This document shows positions 1-9,704 of a DNA stretch of 64,000 bases, one piece after another. The notes beneath the pieces are model-generated. The model made no database searches. It had not been told where the DNA came from and worked only from the letters and a program-made list of their open reading frames with translations. The DNA is from Siphonodentalium dalli (taxonomy: Eukaryota; Mollusca; Scaphopoda; Gadilida; Siphonodentaliidae): contig CP136065.1 in NCBI GenBank assembly GCA_032622095.1, positions 116,167,195 to 116,231,194 on the forward strand, read 5' to 3'. Each line of letters begins with the position of its first letter. Positions within the stretch are counted from its first letter, which is position 1. Position numbers and translations under genes: made by a program.

Positions 1-39
1 CGGCCGCATAAATTCAGGCTTGTGAGTGGCTGTCATGAA
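1..39 (+). repeat. 39-bp direct repeat, copy 1 (copy 2 at 3699-3737)
   Basis: The first 39 bases of the window recur exactly at 3699-3737, starting at CGGCCGCATAAA and ending at GTCATGAA, after which the two copies diverge. The copies are 3.7 kb apart in the same orientation. They may be ends of a larger dispersed repeat whose left part is cut off by the window edge. Confidence 0.8.
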
Positions 40-1183
40 TAATACAACAACAATACGTATACGTTTCATCGTGGACCGGATTCGACATCAACTGTGCAGG
101 CTTATATAACTATGTGATCCAGATACACATTAGCGCTACTTATATATGAGACAAACTAATGATATACATACATGTAGTAATACCGCTGTGATGCAAATAA
201 ATATATTGCTTGAGTTCTAGTTCAAATTTGTCACGATCCCATACTGGTCATCATATTAATGCTCACATGAAATGTACCGATACTTGGTATGAACTGGTGA
301 CAAGCAGCAGTTTAAGCATGATGCAATCACCAACATTTCTTCCTACACATATATGTTTGCCAGAATGGTAGAAGCTGGTGTCTGATCATTTGGTGTCGAT
401 TTTCCATTCCAATCACCAAGAGTACCTATACAATGATCCATTTTACGAAGACTTTTTTAGGAATATTATGTCAGAAGACCAGATCTCCTGGTTTACATTT
501 TCAAAAGTCCTCAAAAGTCAGTCAGTGTTAGCTATATACAGTAATCTGATTGAGTCCGTCGCTATACCTTTTAGTATACGAGTAGATATACTCAATCGTT
601 ATCGATATGCAAGAACGTATGGTGATCACATGCATCATTTGAGCGCTGGTAGCTGACAGCGAGCTATTCTCTCCACATACCATGTTGGTCTCTATTAAAT
701 ATTTAATAATATCATAATCGAGTTTGGCACCAGTCCATATACTTAACGTACATGAACATATATTTCGGTTTTATATAGTGAATGGTATGTTCTCACCGAA
801 AGCCCATGTATGATAATAATGCATATCTGTCATTCTTACACAAAATATATGTATTTTAATGTAAAATTTTGACATTTACGCCACATTGGCAGCCATCTCC
901 ATTTCAATAAGATATTTATAACTTCGTATTATCTAAATCGGAGTACATTTATCCATATATCTGACACTGATATATCGTTCTCCTGTGGATGACATGTTAT
1001 TTGACGTATAAACAAAATATGTTTGGCGAATTTTCACGGTGCTTATTTGGAAAATAACTGTCATATGAACTTGGAAAATAATTCATATGAACTCGCAATT
1101 TGAGTCATTGCGGTAAGAAAAATATTTGGAATGTGTCATAACATGGCGATTATTTATTTGGAAGAAGCAAGTTAACTCTACTA
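40..1183. other. AT-rich stretch without a recognisable gene
   Basis: This holds one 92-codon open frame at 378-656 (+) that resembles nothing I know and has no clear splice sites. I do not call it a gene. The rest is AT-rich with no motif I can support. It lies downstream of the last visible NPLOC4 exon and is probably NPLOC4 intron, because the C-terminal exons of that gene have not appeared by position 1. Confidence 0.5.
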
Positions 1184-1191
1184 CATTCACC

Positions 1192-2423
1192 CAGGCCCCA
1201 GGCTAGGGATCGACTCGGGCGAGATTCTCGCCCTCAGGCCGGCGAAGTCGCCCTCGGATGTCCGTGAGGCGAAATCGAAGTCGCCTTCTAAATTTTGAAA
1301 ACCTCCAAACTAGTCTTGGATTTACAGATGGAAATTTTGCTTATCTTGCAATAAAATGTATTAAAATACATCTGTCATAATGTTGTTCTATCTCTCTGTA
1401 CCATTGGGTTGAAATATTTCCTTAGAAATATCCCTTTCCGATCAAAGAAATTATTCACACTCAATCCCGACCCGATCTATTTGAAGTCGCCTATATTCGT
1501 GTGAATATTAGAAAACATGCATGTTTTGATAGACATGACGGCTGATTACTTTTCATGTTTTGCATCATCTTTACATCTTGAGTGTCACAAACAAACTCTA
1601 ATTAACGATAGTCACCGCATGGGTAGTAGTGAGTGGATCGAAGCAAATGTTTGTTAACACTTCTATCAAAACAACCCTTTTGCAGCAATTGTTTCAAAAG
1701 CCGCCAACATCTGTTCACAATTGTTGTTGTAAGCCAACACGCATATATATGCTCGAGTCACGATAGACATTTCATAACAGTTTCTCATTCGAGATGGCGC
1801 TTTCATCTTGGTTGAAGAGTTCTCTGGCTTCTAATCGGAAATTCGATGCCGAATGTAAATCAGAATTGCCAAGTAAAAAACATTGTAAAAAACTCGCGCA
1901 GACTGCCTTTGAATGGTATGTCAAAGACGACGATGATAAGTGGCATTGTTCTGTGTGTCGCGCTGCAAAGCTGGAAACGGCATACGCTCGAGGGCATGCT
2001 GTTCCTGCTAAAACTACAAATCACACTCGACACGGTTTATGTAAGTACACTTCGATTATCCACCACGAATGCCGAATCTAATCTGACAAAATTGTTACCA
2101 GTTTGGTATCGATTATTGAAGAAGGATAACTCTTTTATTTTGTTCAACTCGAAATTAAAATTATATCTACGAAAGATAACTCTATCTATTAAAACACCGC
2201 GCGTAACACGTGCGTTTTCGATTTAACTTCGTAAATTCATTGCATGCACTTAGTAACAATGCAGGTATTGAAAGAACCTGATTGGGTATATTATAAGCTC
2301 TATTGGTATGTGTTAAGAAAATTGATCTTTTTTATAAGTCTCCCTGTTTTGGTTGAAGTCTCCCTAAAATCTGCAGAGGGAGACTTCATCTCTCCCTGTT
2401 TTCAATCCCTAGCTTGGGCCCTG
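1192..2423 (+). mobile_element. hAT-type DNA transposon, non-autonomous, TSD CATTCACC
   Basis: A 1232-bp element is bounded by exact 8-bp direct repeats CATTCACC at 1184-1191 and 2424-2431. Its ends are imperfect inverted repeats: it opens with CAGGCCCCAGGCTAGGGAT and the reverse complement of its right end reads CAGGGCCCAAGCTAGGGAT. Termini of CAG...CTG with an 8-bp duplication are the hallmark of the hAT superfamily. Inside are a probable first exon of a transposase-like gene (1794-2040) and a short hairpin around 2336-2400 built from a GGGAGACTTCA motif. No catalytic domain is present, so the copy could move only with help from another element. Confidence 0.85.
1794..2040 (+). CDS. First exon of a hAT/ZNF862-like zinc-finger protein, inside the hAT element
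   Basis: The frame starts with ATG at 1794 (MALSSWLKSS) and runs to a consensus donor, TTTAT|GTAAGT, at 2040/2041. About 82 residues are encoded. Residues 47-82 contain a WHCSVCRAAK segment followed by a YARGH segment and an HTRH segment. This is the Cys-x2-Cys plus downstream His layout of the N-terminal zinc-finger domain found before hAT transposases and in ZNF862-like domesticated relatives. The lysine-rich stretch before it (KKHCKKLAQ) is also typical. No matching downstream exon remains inside the element, so this looks like the surviving 5' exon of an internally deleted transposase gene. An exon captured from a host gene is the alternative. Confidence 0.6.
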
Positions 2424-2431
2424 CATTCACC

Positions 2432-3170
2432 TTCTACGTGACAGAAACGTAATTGGGTGAAAGAGGGTAAAATTTGCATATTATCGTATTTTTGACCGCC
2501 ATCTTGGAAGCCATCTTGGATTAAGTTAACAGTTTCTTGATCCAGTCAGATATAAATACCTTATGTAATGATCCTACTCATTTCTATCATCAATTAATTC
2601 TAATTTTCTTTAATGAAATAGTTAGAAAATAAAAAAGTATATTTTGCCGAAAATTCATACCAATTCCTTTAAAACATCGCATTTGGAGAAGAAAATCAAG
2701 GTTGTGATCCAAGAAATCATCTAATGTCATGCCTATGTGATTTGTTATCAATATTGAAGAGAAGAATATTCCATAATCGTCACCAGTTCGATACAATAGG
2801 AAATAATGTAGCTACATGTATGGAATATCATCAATTTTCCCACTTCCGGTCGCCATTTTGGTGGCCATCTTTAATCGAGAGGACATTTTTTATATAAAAA
2901 TATAACATGGCGTCACACCATATACTGTACGAATGGATTGTCATATATTTTATATCACAATTATATTTTTATGATTAAATCCAACAATAGCGAACTTAAG
3001 AAAATGATCATGGCGGCCATTTTTGTGACGTCATCAGACCCAGGGGGTCTAACAAATTTTTTTCTGAAGTAGAGACTATATACTGGCTCATGAGCATGGT
3101 CTCTATATTTATTCATGATTTTCCCACGGGAGCCCAAAATTGGACATAAGCGACTCTACTAGTGGGTTCC
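2432..3170. other. Unassigned AT-rich intronic sequence
   Basis: No exon is supported here. Short segments such as GCCATCTTGG near 2500 and GGCGGCCAT near 3010 resemble the dispersed 'catggccgccatcttgg' tandem family described elsewhere in the window, but they are single and degenerate. Confidence 0.4.
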
Positions 3171-3252
3171 TCGACTCGAATCAAATATTTTTTACCCCCG
3201 AAGCCAAATAAATAGTAATTGAGGGCCGCTTAATCGGATTGAGTACCTTTAA
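3171..3252 (+). repeat. Solo arm of a TTAA-flanked inverted-repeat element
   Basis: From GTTCCTCGACTCGAATCAAA to GGATTGAGTACCT and a following TTAA, this matches the right arm of the complete element at 55219-55687. Only one arm is present, so it is a truncated or recombined copy. A shorter fragment of the same arm lies near 23910-23960. Confidence 0.7.
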
Positions 3253-3698
3253 ATAGTAGTCAGGCCGCCGAGGCACTGAGCCTGGATTTGGCATATAAAG
3301 TTCTTTTTCTCGATGGATTACTATAGTTTTGGGTTTCCCAATGCAGAATATCTTTAATGGACAGCTGACAGGATTGAGAATTTTGAGATATTCCTCAAAA
3401 TCAAATAGGACTGCCAAATTGTTCGATTGTTCCAAATTGTGGACTAAAAGTGTGAGAAATATCAAACAAAAACTGTTATTCACACACCATTTGGTGATAT
3501 ATGAACATTCTATATATAACTGTTGGGGAAATCCAAGCAGTTTTAAAACTTCCGGTAGTTGTTTGACAAAATTAGTATGCATCGCGTTTATTTTAACTGG
3601 AGATTAAACATTGAATTTGTGTATTTCATTTTAAGTCTGACATTATGTCTGGAAAATGATCGGACATTTGATCATTTGAATCGGACAATGTCAGTGTC

Positions 3699-3737
3699 CG
3701 GCCGCATAAATTCAGGCTTGTGAGTGGCTGTCATGAA
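3699..3737 (+). repeat. 39-bp direct repeat, copy 2
   Basis: Exact copy of positions 1-39 (see that entry). It abuts a more GC-rich block (3740-4490) with a different base composition from its surroundings, so it may mark the edge of an inserted repeat. Confidence 0.8.
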
Positions 3738-3739
3738 CA

Positions 3740-4490
3740 GCCAAGTAAAAAGCGGAGGTTGTTAAATCAGCGAACGAGAGGACCTGAATGGCCCGGCTTT
3801 GCAGCTTCTGAATGGACTCTAATTGCTTCTGGTTGAATTAAATGGAACGTGGTGCTGAAGCCCCGATACTGGATGCGTCGCACTTGAGTAGCGGGCTATT
3901 ATCTAAATCCACTGGACTGATAGTAATATGAAGATTGACTAGCAAATCCCAGCAACTGGGAGGTAAAGGCAAGCCATCACTAGTCACCGGCTTGGATGAG
4001 AATAATTATCCACCACAGCTTGATTATAACAGTCCGCCAAAGATCGTATCTGGAGGGACTGAGGTAACATGGAAGGAGTCCCAGGTTCTGGAGATTGATC
4101 TGTTAAAGACATCAATGCTTGACGAGACGACTGGTCTTTCCGGAGTTGGAGGAGGCGACACAAATCAGCTGGCAACAGTTTATAAATGAGAACAATAGGA
4201 TTCTTAAAGTCTCCGGCCAGTGGCCTTGATATGGAGGACCCATCCGAAACTGACCCCACATTGAGGCACTCTCGGATGGGGAGGGCGAACTCTGGCCAGC
4301 ATCGAACGCTTTCCGAGTCCAGGTTGTCTGCATCTCCTTGGGGCGCAGTCCGTCAAGGAGATGGAGAAGGAGGGCAAGTATCCAGGTATGTTACCTGGTT
4401 CTACGAGGAACAAATTCAGGTGCCTCGGTATTTAAGTTAGAAGACTGTGAAGTTCTGGCCAGGAAGGCTGCGTCTTGCTTCAATATTGAC
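3740..4490 (+). repeat. GC-richer block, probable decayed mobile element
   Basis: This block has noticeably higher GC than the flanks. It contains several overlapping open frames on both strands (for example 3935-4189 and 4186-4440 on plus), none of which matches a family I can name. The composition, the absence of splice signals and the adjacent 39-bp repeat suggest a fragment of an old retroelement or transposon rather than a host exon. I cannot assign a class. Confidence 0.35.
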
Positions 4491-4672
4491 TCACATCTTT
4501 TCCTCTTCATATAAAATTAATACCTTTAACCTTCCATCTATTTCTTGAGTGTTTTTTTCTAATTTAATTTTCACTTCATTCTACTATCTCGGTCACCACA
4601 ACCAAACAAAAAATATATATATATTACTCGAACAGGGAGTTGACATCATGATGCAGATAGATGGATACTGAC

Positions 4673-4833
4673 CTTGTAGAACACATCTGGAACATACTGT
4701 TCATTACTGGACTCTTTGACATAACCCAACTCTGGAGCATCTCTTGTTGGAATAAGACACTCATCTCGTACCAATGCCATACACTGATTAGACACCTGAT
4801 ACCCATCAAAATGGATCTGGTTCGAATTATCAC
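4673..4833 (-). CDS. NPLOC4: NPLOC4 exon (10th and most 3' seen): MPN-like domain segment
   Basis: Read on the minus strand, the exon follows an acceptor (ACTGATAG|GTGAT) at 4834 and ends at AAG|GTCAGT at 4673. It encodes DNSNQIHFDGYQVSNQ, then CMALVRDECLIP, then DAPELGYVKESS and YVPDVFYK, which match the conserved Npl4 MPN-like core almost residue for residue. It enters in phase 1 (completing a Gly codon from the previous exon) and leaves in phase 0. The Npl4 MPN fold lacks the JAMM zinc-protease residues and acts as an unfolding-substrate platform on p97. The remaining C-terminal region (end of MPN, CTD, NZF finger in vertebrates) is not found between 1 and 4672 and must lie outside the window. 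Confidence 0.95.
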
Positions 4834-6206
4834 CTATCAGTCATAATGAAAGAAATCAACATTGACATCTATTCAATTAATATATACATATGAATTCAAC
4901 AACATATAATGTCTCTTGATGTGCATACTATTTCCTGAAGTGTGTGGCAAATGGTGGATGAAATGAGAATTTTCTGAGTACAACAGCACCCGCCCCTCCA
5001 ACTCTCCAGGTGCACAATGGAGTTCTACATCACATACATGTTATAATCACGGCAGTATTACGCCATGTAATGCTTTAAGAAACTTATGCTATCATATATA
5101 ATATAGCCTGTCAAGTTGCTATTCAACTTTGAAACAATGAACAATTGCAGATAGCGTCACAAGTGCCATAAATGGTATCAGTAGTCAGTACATATATAAA
5201 TGATATATTGTCGTATTTTTGTTGACAATTATGGAAATATGTTTTCCACCTGTATGTCTTAATTATCTACTCAATAAAAAAACTGTCACAGTTTTTGTGA
5301 ACGGTGAATCAATTAAGAGCATTATTTGTCCTCAAAATATAACAAACAATTTGGACAATACATATCCTTATATATCCACAAATGCGAATAACCATGTGAC
5401 TGGTGTGTCTATTGAGTTATGTGTTGGAGGAAGGATAACTCTATCAGGCATACAGAATAATCATTCTGCAAACCTTGTCATTCTCTGTAAGGTCAAGGAG
5501 TTCAGAATGACATAATAATCAAGATTCAAGATTATAAATAAAAACTTCCGTATATGAATGCATCACTAAAGGGGAATTCTCCACTTTATCAATTCAAAAC
5601 AAGGAATGGTAAATGGACCATTGCAGAATTACGCTATCACAGCTTTCTCAAAAACTGAAAGGTGTTTGATGGAAGAGATCTGACCTGCACTGTCACAAAT
5701 GACCTATGGGACCAATGACAGTTATATGTCATTGCAAGGCAAAGTTCGCAAACTCAACCAAATAATGAATAATAATACATCTAATTGCATGTATGGGCGG
5801 TCATGTGACATACTGTTCAACTGAATTGCGAAGTATGATTAAACCATCTTTCCGCCTCCGACTCAATGTCCTCAGAATAAATTATAAACTGCTATATTCG
5901 CAGTCGCAAAACAAGAAGGTTAGAACAGAGATTTTGAGGGAAGAATTACAATTGTATCTACTTTCTATACTTCACAGTAGTTGTGAATATTCAAATGTTA
6001 CTGACATTTGCACTACATTCGGGTTGAGAGTTTTGAAGTATTCAGAGTTACTATTCAATGTTGAATTGAATTGGAATCAAATATCGAGGTCAAACAAATA
6101 TCGAATATTCATAGGGGCCTAAGTTGAACAATAGACCTTTCCAATTTATAATTTTATAACTGAGTGGGAAAATCCATTCTGTATAGAAAGTGTTAAGTAA
6201 ACTAAC
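4834..6206. other. NPLOC4: NPLOC4 intron; no internal feature recognised
   Basis: AT-rich intron between the last two NPLOC4 exons seen. It includes open frames of about 100 codons at 5219-5515 and 5793-6122 on the plus strand. They have no recognisable motifs, low-complexity codon content and no splice context, so I do not call them genes. Confidence 0.6.
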
Positions 6207-6333
6207 CAGCAGCAACAACAGTAACAAACTTTGACCCAAAAAAGCCATCTGAGGACAGCTTGCATGGATTGGGATGTTTATTCTGAAAGTCAGCAGCCAT
6301 TATGCATTCCTCTGCACTCAGAAAATGAGCATC
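6207..6333 (-). CDS. NPLOC4: NPLOC4 exon (9th seen): MPN-like domain segment
   Basis: Minus-strand exon after acceptor CATTTTAG|GATGC at 6334. It ends in GCTGCTG|GTTAGT at 6207. It encodes [17 protein letters not shown], then [16 protein letters not shown], then [10 protein letters not shown], matching the conserved [15 protein letters not shown] core of the Npl4 MPN-like domain. Phase is 0 in and 1 out (127 bp), which fits both neighbours. The upstream intron uses a GC donor (see the next exon), and this acceptor is the only one that keeps the frame. Confidence 0.95.
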
Positions 6334-6340
6334 CTAAAAT

Positions 6341-6472
6341 GAGTGTGAAACATGTAGATATCAAACAATAATGATAGTGTGAAACATGTTGATATCAAAC
6401 CATAATGACAGTGTGAAATGTAGATATCAAACAATAATGACAGTATGAAACATGTAGATATCAAACCATAAT
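6341..6472 (+). repeat. 34-bp minisatellite, left half
   Basis: About four units of roughly 34 bp with the core GTGTGAAACATGTAGATATC and a CAATAATGACA tail, starting at 6343, 6377, 6411 and 6443. The array is interrupted by the element at 6473-7955 and resumes at 7956, so the transposon landed inside an existing tandem array. Confidence 0.8.
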
Positions 6473-7955
6473 CAGATCAGGCACATCCTGACTTCCACTA
6501 TTATAGTGGTATTCCACTATTATAGTGGTACATGTATATGCCCATTATCGTTTTGTGAATTTGATAAAAGAGGGATAATCCAAAATCATGTTTCACACAA
6601 ATTATTCAAAAACAGGACACGATAAGCATATTAAGCAACTCAATTAGCATTCAGTTATTTAAATGTTGTTATGAAGGAGTGATTGAGTAAGGCATATATT
6701 AGTAATATTATTGAATAACAATGCTGGCGCAAAAGATTGCACAATCAAATTTTATCGGAAGACTGCAGTGTTCACGTTGTCAGGGGCCAAACTGGACAAT
6801 ATTTTTCGAAATTGGCCAATAAAAATTTCATTTGGCCAAACTTTTGGCCAAACTTATTTGACCTCAACTGGAGTCGGAAAGCTATTTCAAAAGCACTGTA
6901 TAGATCGACAGTGCCAACAAAGTTAGGCGATGAAAGTATAAGATTTTTGAAATATCATACCATGAACACCCAAATTTATTTTGTAACGGGAGTGTTGATT
7001 GAATTGTGACGGCTGTACAAAGGGGCCATTACACAACTCTTTGACATCTAATCAGTGTTTTTTTTATTATATATGCTTTGAAGGGAGTTGTTATCAGTGA
7101 GCGCAATGAATATTGGATTTAAAACACGTAGTCAAAACGCTTAATCTGTATACACTGGTGATGTAATTTTGTGTTGATTAGGCAGTCTGTAAGATAAAAT
7201 ACGTAAATGCATTGTCCCACAATTGGATGTACAAGCGAGCAGTACTTAATGGCATGTCAGATACACAATGTGTCATAAACTGCCTCCCGTCTAATAAAAA
7301 CAACCTGGCTTCATACCATAAAACATTTGAATACAATAGATCAAGAGCTATCACCTCAACTAACACAGCTCATTACTATAATAGTTGGCGACTTGGTTAA
7401 GTGGATTTATGTGATTTTAATTATACAGAATGTTAGTTTCATTGTTTGCATTAATGGCCCAGCCATTTCTGACTTCAATTTCCACCATGCTTTTTGTATA
7501 TGGTCAGATGTGAAATCTCGTCGTATTTTGCATAAATGAATATTGACTTACATGAATTGATCTTTAACATGTGACATAACGCATACCTATTTGTTCGTAT
7601 AATATTATGTTTTTAAAGTTGCTTTAATTATGTTTTTATTTTGAGTAACAAATAAAGTTTAAAACATATATTTTAGTCATCCATTGTGAACCGCCCAGAA
7701 AATGAGGATTTACTTTGGCCAAAGTTTTTTTAATTTGGCCAATAAAATTTTCATTTGGCCAAACTTTTAGCCAAAAGATTTTTCGGTCCAGCGCGAACAC
7801 TGGAAGACTGTTCATTCGCTGCGATATTGTTAAGAGTGATATTTGGCTGGGCACTTGTATGCGCCCCCCACTATTCCTGACGCAAATAAAGGAAACATGA
7901 ATATTTTATGGTCACATACCACTAAAATAGTGGAATTCAGGATGTGCCTGACCTG
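6473..7955. mobile_element. TIR element with 5-bp TSD (ATAAT), interrupted by a nested hAT element
   Basis: The ends are inverted repeats of about 40 bp. The left reads CAGATCAGGCACATCCTGAC, and the reverse complement of the right reads CAGGTCAGGCACATCCTGAA, each followed by a CCACTAT...AGTGG stem. Direct repeats ATAAT flank it at 6468-6472 and 7956-7960. The CAG...CTG termini resemble hAT. The 5-bp duplication would fit the hAT5-type group, but this class call is inference. Removing the nested element (6766-7802) leaves roughly 440 bp, a MITE-sized insertion. Confidence 0.75.
6766..7802 (+). mobile_element. hAT-type element nested in another transposon, TSD GAAGACTG
   Basis: A 1037-bp insertion is bounded by exact 8-bp repeats GAAGACTG (6758-6765 and 7803-7810). 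Its ends are CAGTGTTCACG on the left and CAGTGTTCGCG as the reverse complement of the right. Just inside both ends are TTGGCCAATAAAA / TTGGCCAAA motifs. No transposase frame is visible, so it is non-autonomous. A diverged second copy, in the same orientation, lies at about 38811-39248. Confidence 0.9.
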
Positions 7956-8012
7956 ATAATGACAGTATGAAACATGTAGATATCAAACCATAATGACAGT
8001 GTGTGTGAAACC
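7956..8012 (+). repeat. 34-bp minisatellite, right half
   Basis: Continuation of the array at 6341-6472 after the transposon. It resumes with ATAATGACAGTATGAAACAT and ends in an extra GTGTGTGTG slippage near 8000. Confidence 0.75.
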
Positions 8013-8059
8013 TAAAAATACCTAAAAATCATGACTGAGTTACTCAAGCAGATAGTCCA

Positions 8060-8440
8060 AAAAAAATAACATTTTCAGATAAACAAAGATAACCCTAGAA
8101 CAGAAAACCCAAACAAAACAATTGAACACTCCACTGAATGTCTTGATAGTGGTGAAAATCCATACCATATTTCATTGAGATCTGAAAACCTATGGTTGAG
8201 ATATCTGCTCGGACTGACAAAAAAACACTATCATTTCCAGATAAACAAAGAGGAATAACTCTAGAACAAAGAACCCAAACAAAACTATTGAACACTCCAT
8301 GGAATGTCCTCATAGTAGTGAACATTCATACAAAATTTCATTGAGATCCGACAACCGGTGGTTGAGATATCTGCTCTGACGGACAGATGGAGGATCAGAT
8401 GCATGTAATCCAGTATGCCCACCATTTCCTTCTGTCATGG
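8060..8440 (-). repeat. Tandem repeat family D (about 175 bp), two to three units, reverse orientation
   Basis: Repeats of a unit containing CCAGATAAACAAAGA, TAGAACA.AGAACCCAAACA and CATTGAGATC. This is the reverse complement of the six-unit array at 40040-41220. It sits in the NPLOC4 intron, followed by a CTGTCATGGGGGTACA end. Confidence 0.75.
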
Positions 8441-8449
8441 GGGTACAAA

Positions 8450-8605
8450 AACATATAACACAAAAGCAGAATGATTCATATTCATTGGTGGGAAATGTTT
8501 GATAATAAGTTCAACGAATGACCTATGGTCGTTCATTGAACTTATTATCTGAACATTTCATAAGAGAACTACTCATCAATGAGTAATTAGTATAGAAAGG
8601 GCTAA
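8450..8605 (+). mobile_element. Truncated MITE of the TTAACCCTTT family
   Basis: It matches the right two-thirds of the MITE at 22603-22841 and the copy at about 48276-48512. Shared parts are AGCAGAATGATTCATATTCA, a palindromic centre around TTCAACGAATGACC, and the end TTAGTATAGAAAGGG followed by CTAA instead of TTAA. The left end is missing. Confidence 0.65.
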
Positions 8606-8976
8606 TGAGTGAGGTATCATCAACAATATAGAGAGAATCAATGTATATATGTTCATATATCTATGAACATTTTCTCACACACATTACAAAGCAACGAACA
8701 CCTCATACTGAGCCAGGACCTCATCTATTCAGATATGTCTATATACTCTCACATGTCCACGAAGAGAGGTCAAAGCAATCAATCTAGTTTGAAATTTACT
8801 CAGGAACTTGATATGTAATATAATAAATGTTACTGGCATCTACATTAAACAGCACCAACCCTGTTCCTAGTACAATTAGCATGTTTCTCCAGCTCCTGAC
8901 AAGAAATTATTGCTCATTCATTAGCAGAAAGCTGCTCCGCTATTGTATCATTCAGTTCCAGTGTTAATGAATCTCG

Positions 8977-9064
8977 GACATTTCCCCCACCTGCTCTTGA
9001 CATTTCCCCCACCTGCTCTTGACATTTCACCCACCTGCTCTTGACATTTCCCCACTGGATATTT
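8977..9064 (+). repeat. 22-bp minisatellite, four units
   Basis: Four units of GACATTTCCCCCACCTGCTC plus TT, starting at 8977, 8999, 9021 and 9043. The third unit has one A substitution and the fourth degrades. It is a young, nearly perfect array within an NPLOC4 intron. Confidence 0.9.
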
Positions 9065-9405
9065 CCCAACTTTCTAAATATCAGAGCCAGATATTTCCCC
9101 ACCAGACGTTTTCCCACCTTGAGTTGATAGACTACTATGGGTATGTGGTAAAATCAAAATTATTTCAATGGAAAATAGGTACAAAATGAAACAGCAATAA
9201 CATTAAGGTACATGTATATATATAAAAAAAAAAAATAATTTGAATCGAATAGAAGTCCCAACAATGTTGAGCAAATCTACCTTATTTTGAAGTTGGTTTT
9301 AGTCTGCAATTGTTTTTGTGGCTAGAAACTGAACTATATAACATAGTATTTGATATACTTAGCAACATAACTTGAACGATGTGTTTACTATCATTGAATA
9401 CTTGC

Positions 9406-9567
9406 CATGTGTCCTCTGAAGTGTTTCACTGTGCCCCGTGTTAAGTCGTCTGCAAGCAGATCAGAAAAAATCCAACCAACAGGATGGATACCCATTTTTT
9501 GAGCAACCTCATTAACTGTTTCTTCATTAGGGTCGGCCTTCAACATGATCCTGTTCTTACCGCTTTC
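9406..9567 (-). CDS. NPLOC4: NPLOC4 exon (8th seen), with a GC splice donor
   Basis: Minus-strand exon of 54 codons after acceptor TTTTCAG|GAAAGC. It encodes ESGKNRIMLKADPNEE, then TVNEVAQKMGIHPVGW, then IFSDLLADDLTRGTVKHF. The VGWIF-DL--DD-T-GTV core is diagnostic of the Npl4 MPN-like domain. It ends ...CACATG|GCAAGT, a GC rather than GT donor. The nearest GT, four bases further on, would break the frame into the next exon, while the GC site gives exact phase 0 to 0 joining with the exon at 6333. Everything else in the donor (AAGT at +3 to +6) is consensus, as is usual for GC-AG introns. Confidence 0.93.
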
Positions 9568-9670
9568 CTGAAAATACAATTATAATTGTGCTTCTTCAAT
9601 ATGCATTGATCAGTAAGCCTAAACAAAAATAGAACTGTGTTTCTGGTGACATGAAAGAAAAAAATAGCGG

Positions 9671-9672
<2 letters not shown>

Positions 9673-9704
<32 letters not shown>
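9673..9704 (+). repeat. Poly-G tract of 32 bases
   Basis: Thirty-two consecutive G residues follow ATAGCGGCC and precede CTATTGGCCGGG. The length in the source genome is likely to be variable, and an assembly or sequencing length error is possible. Confidence 0.9.
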
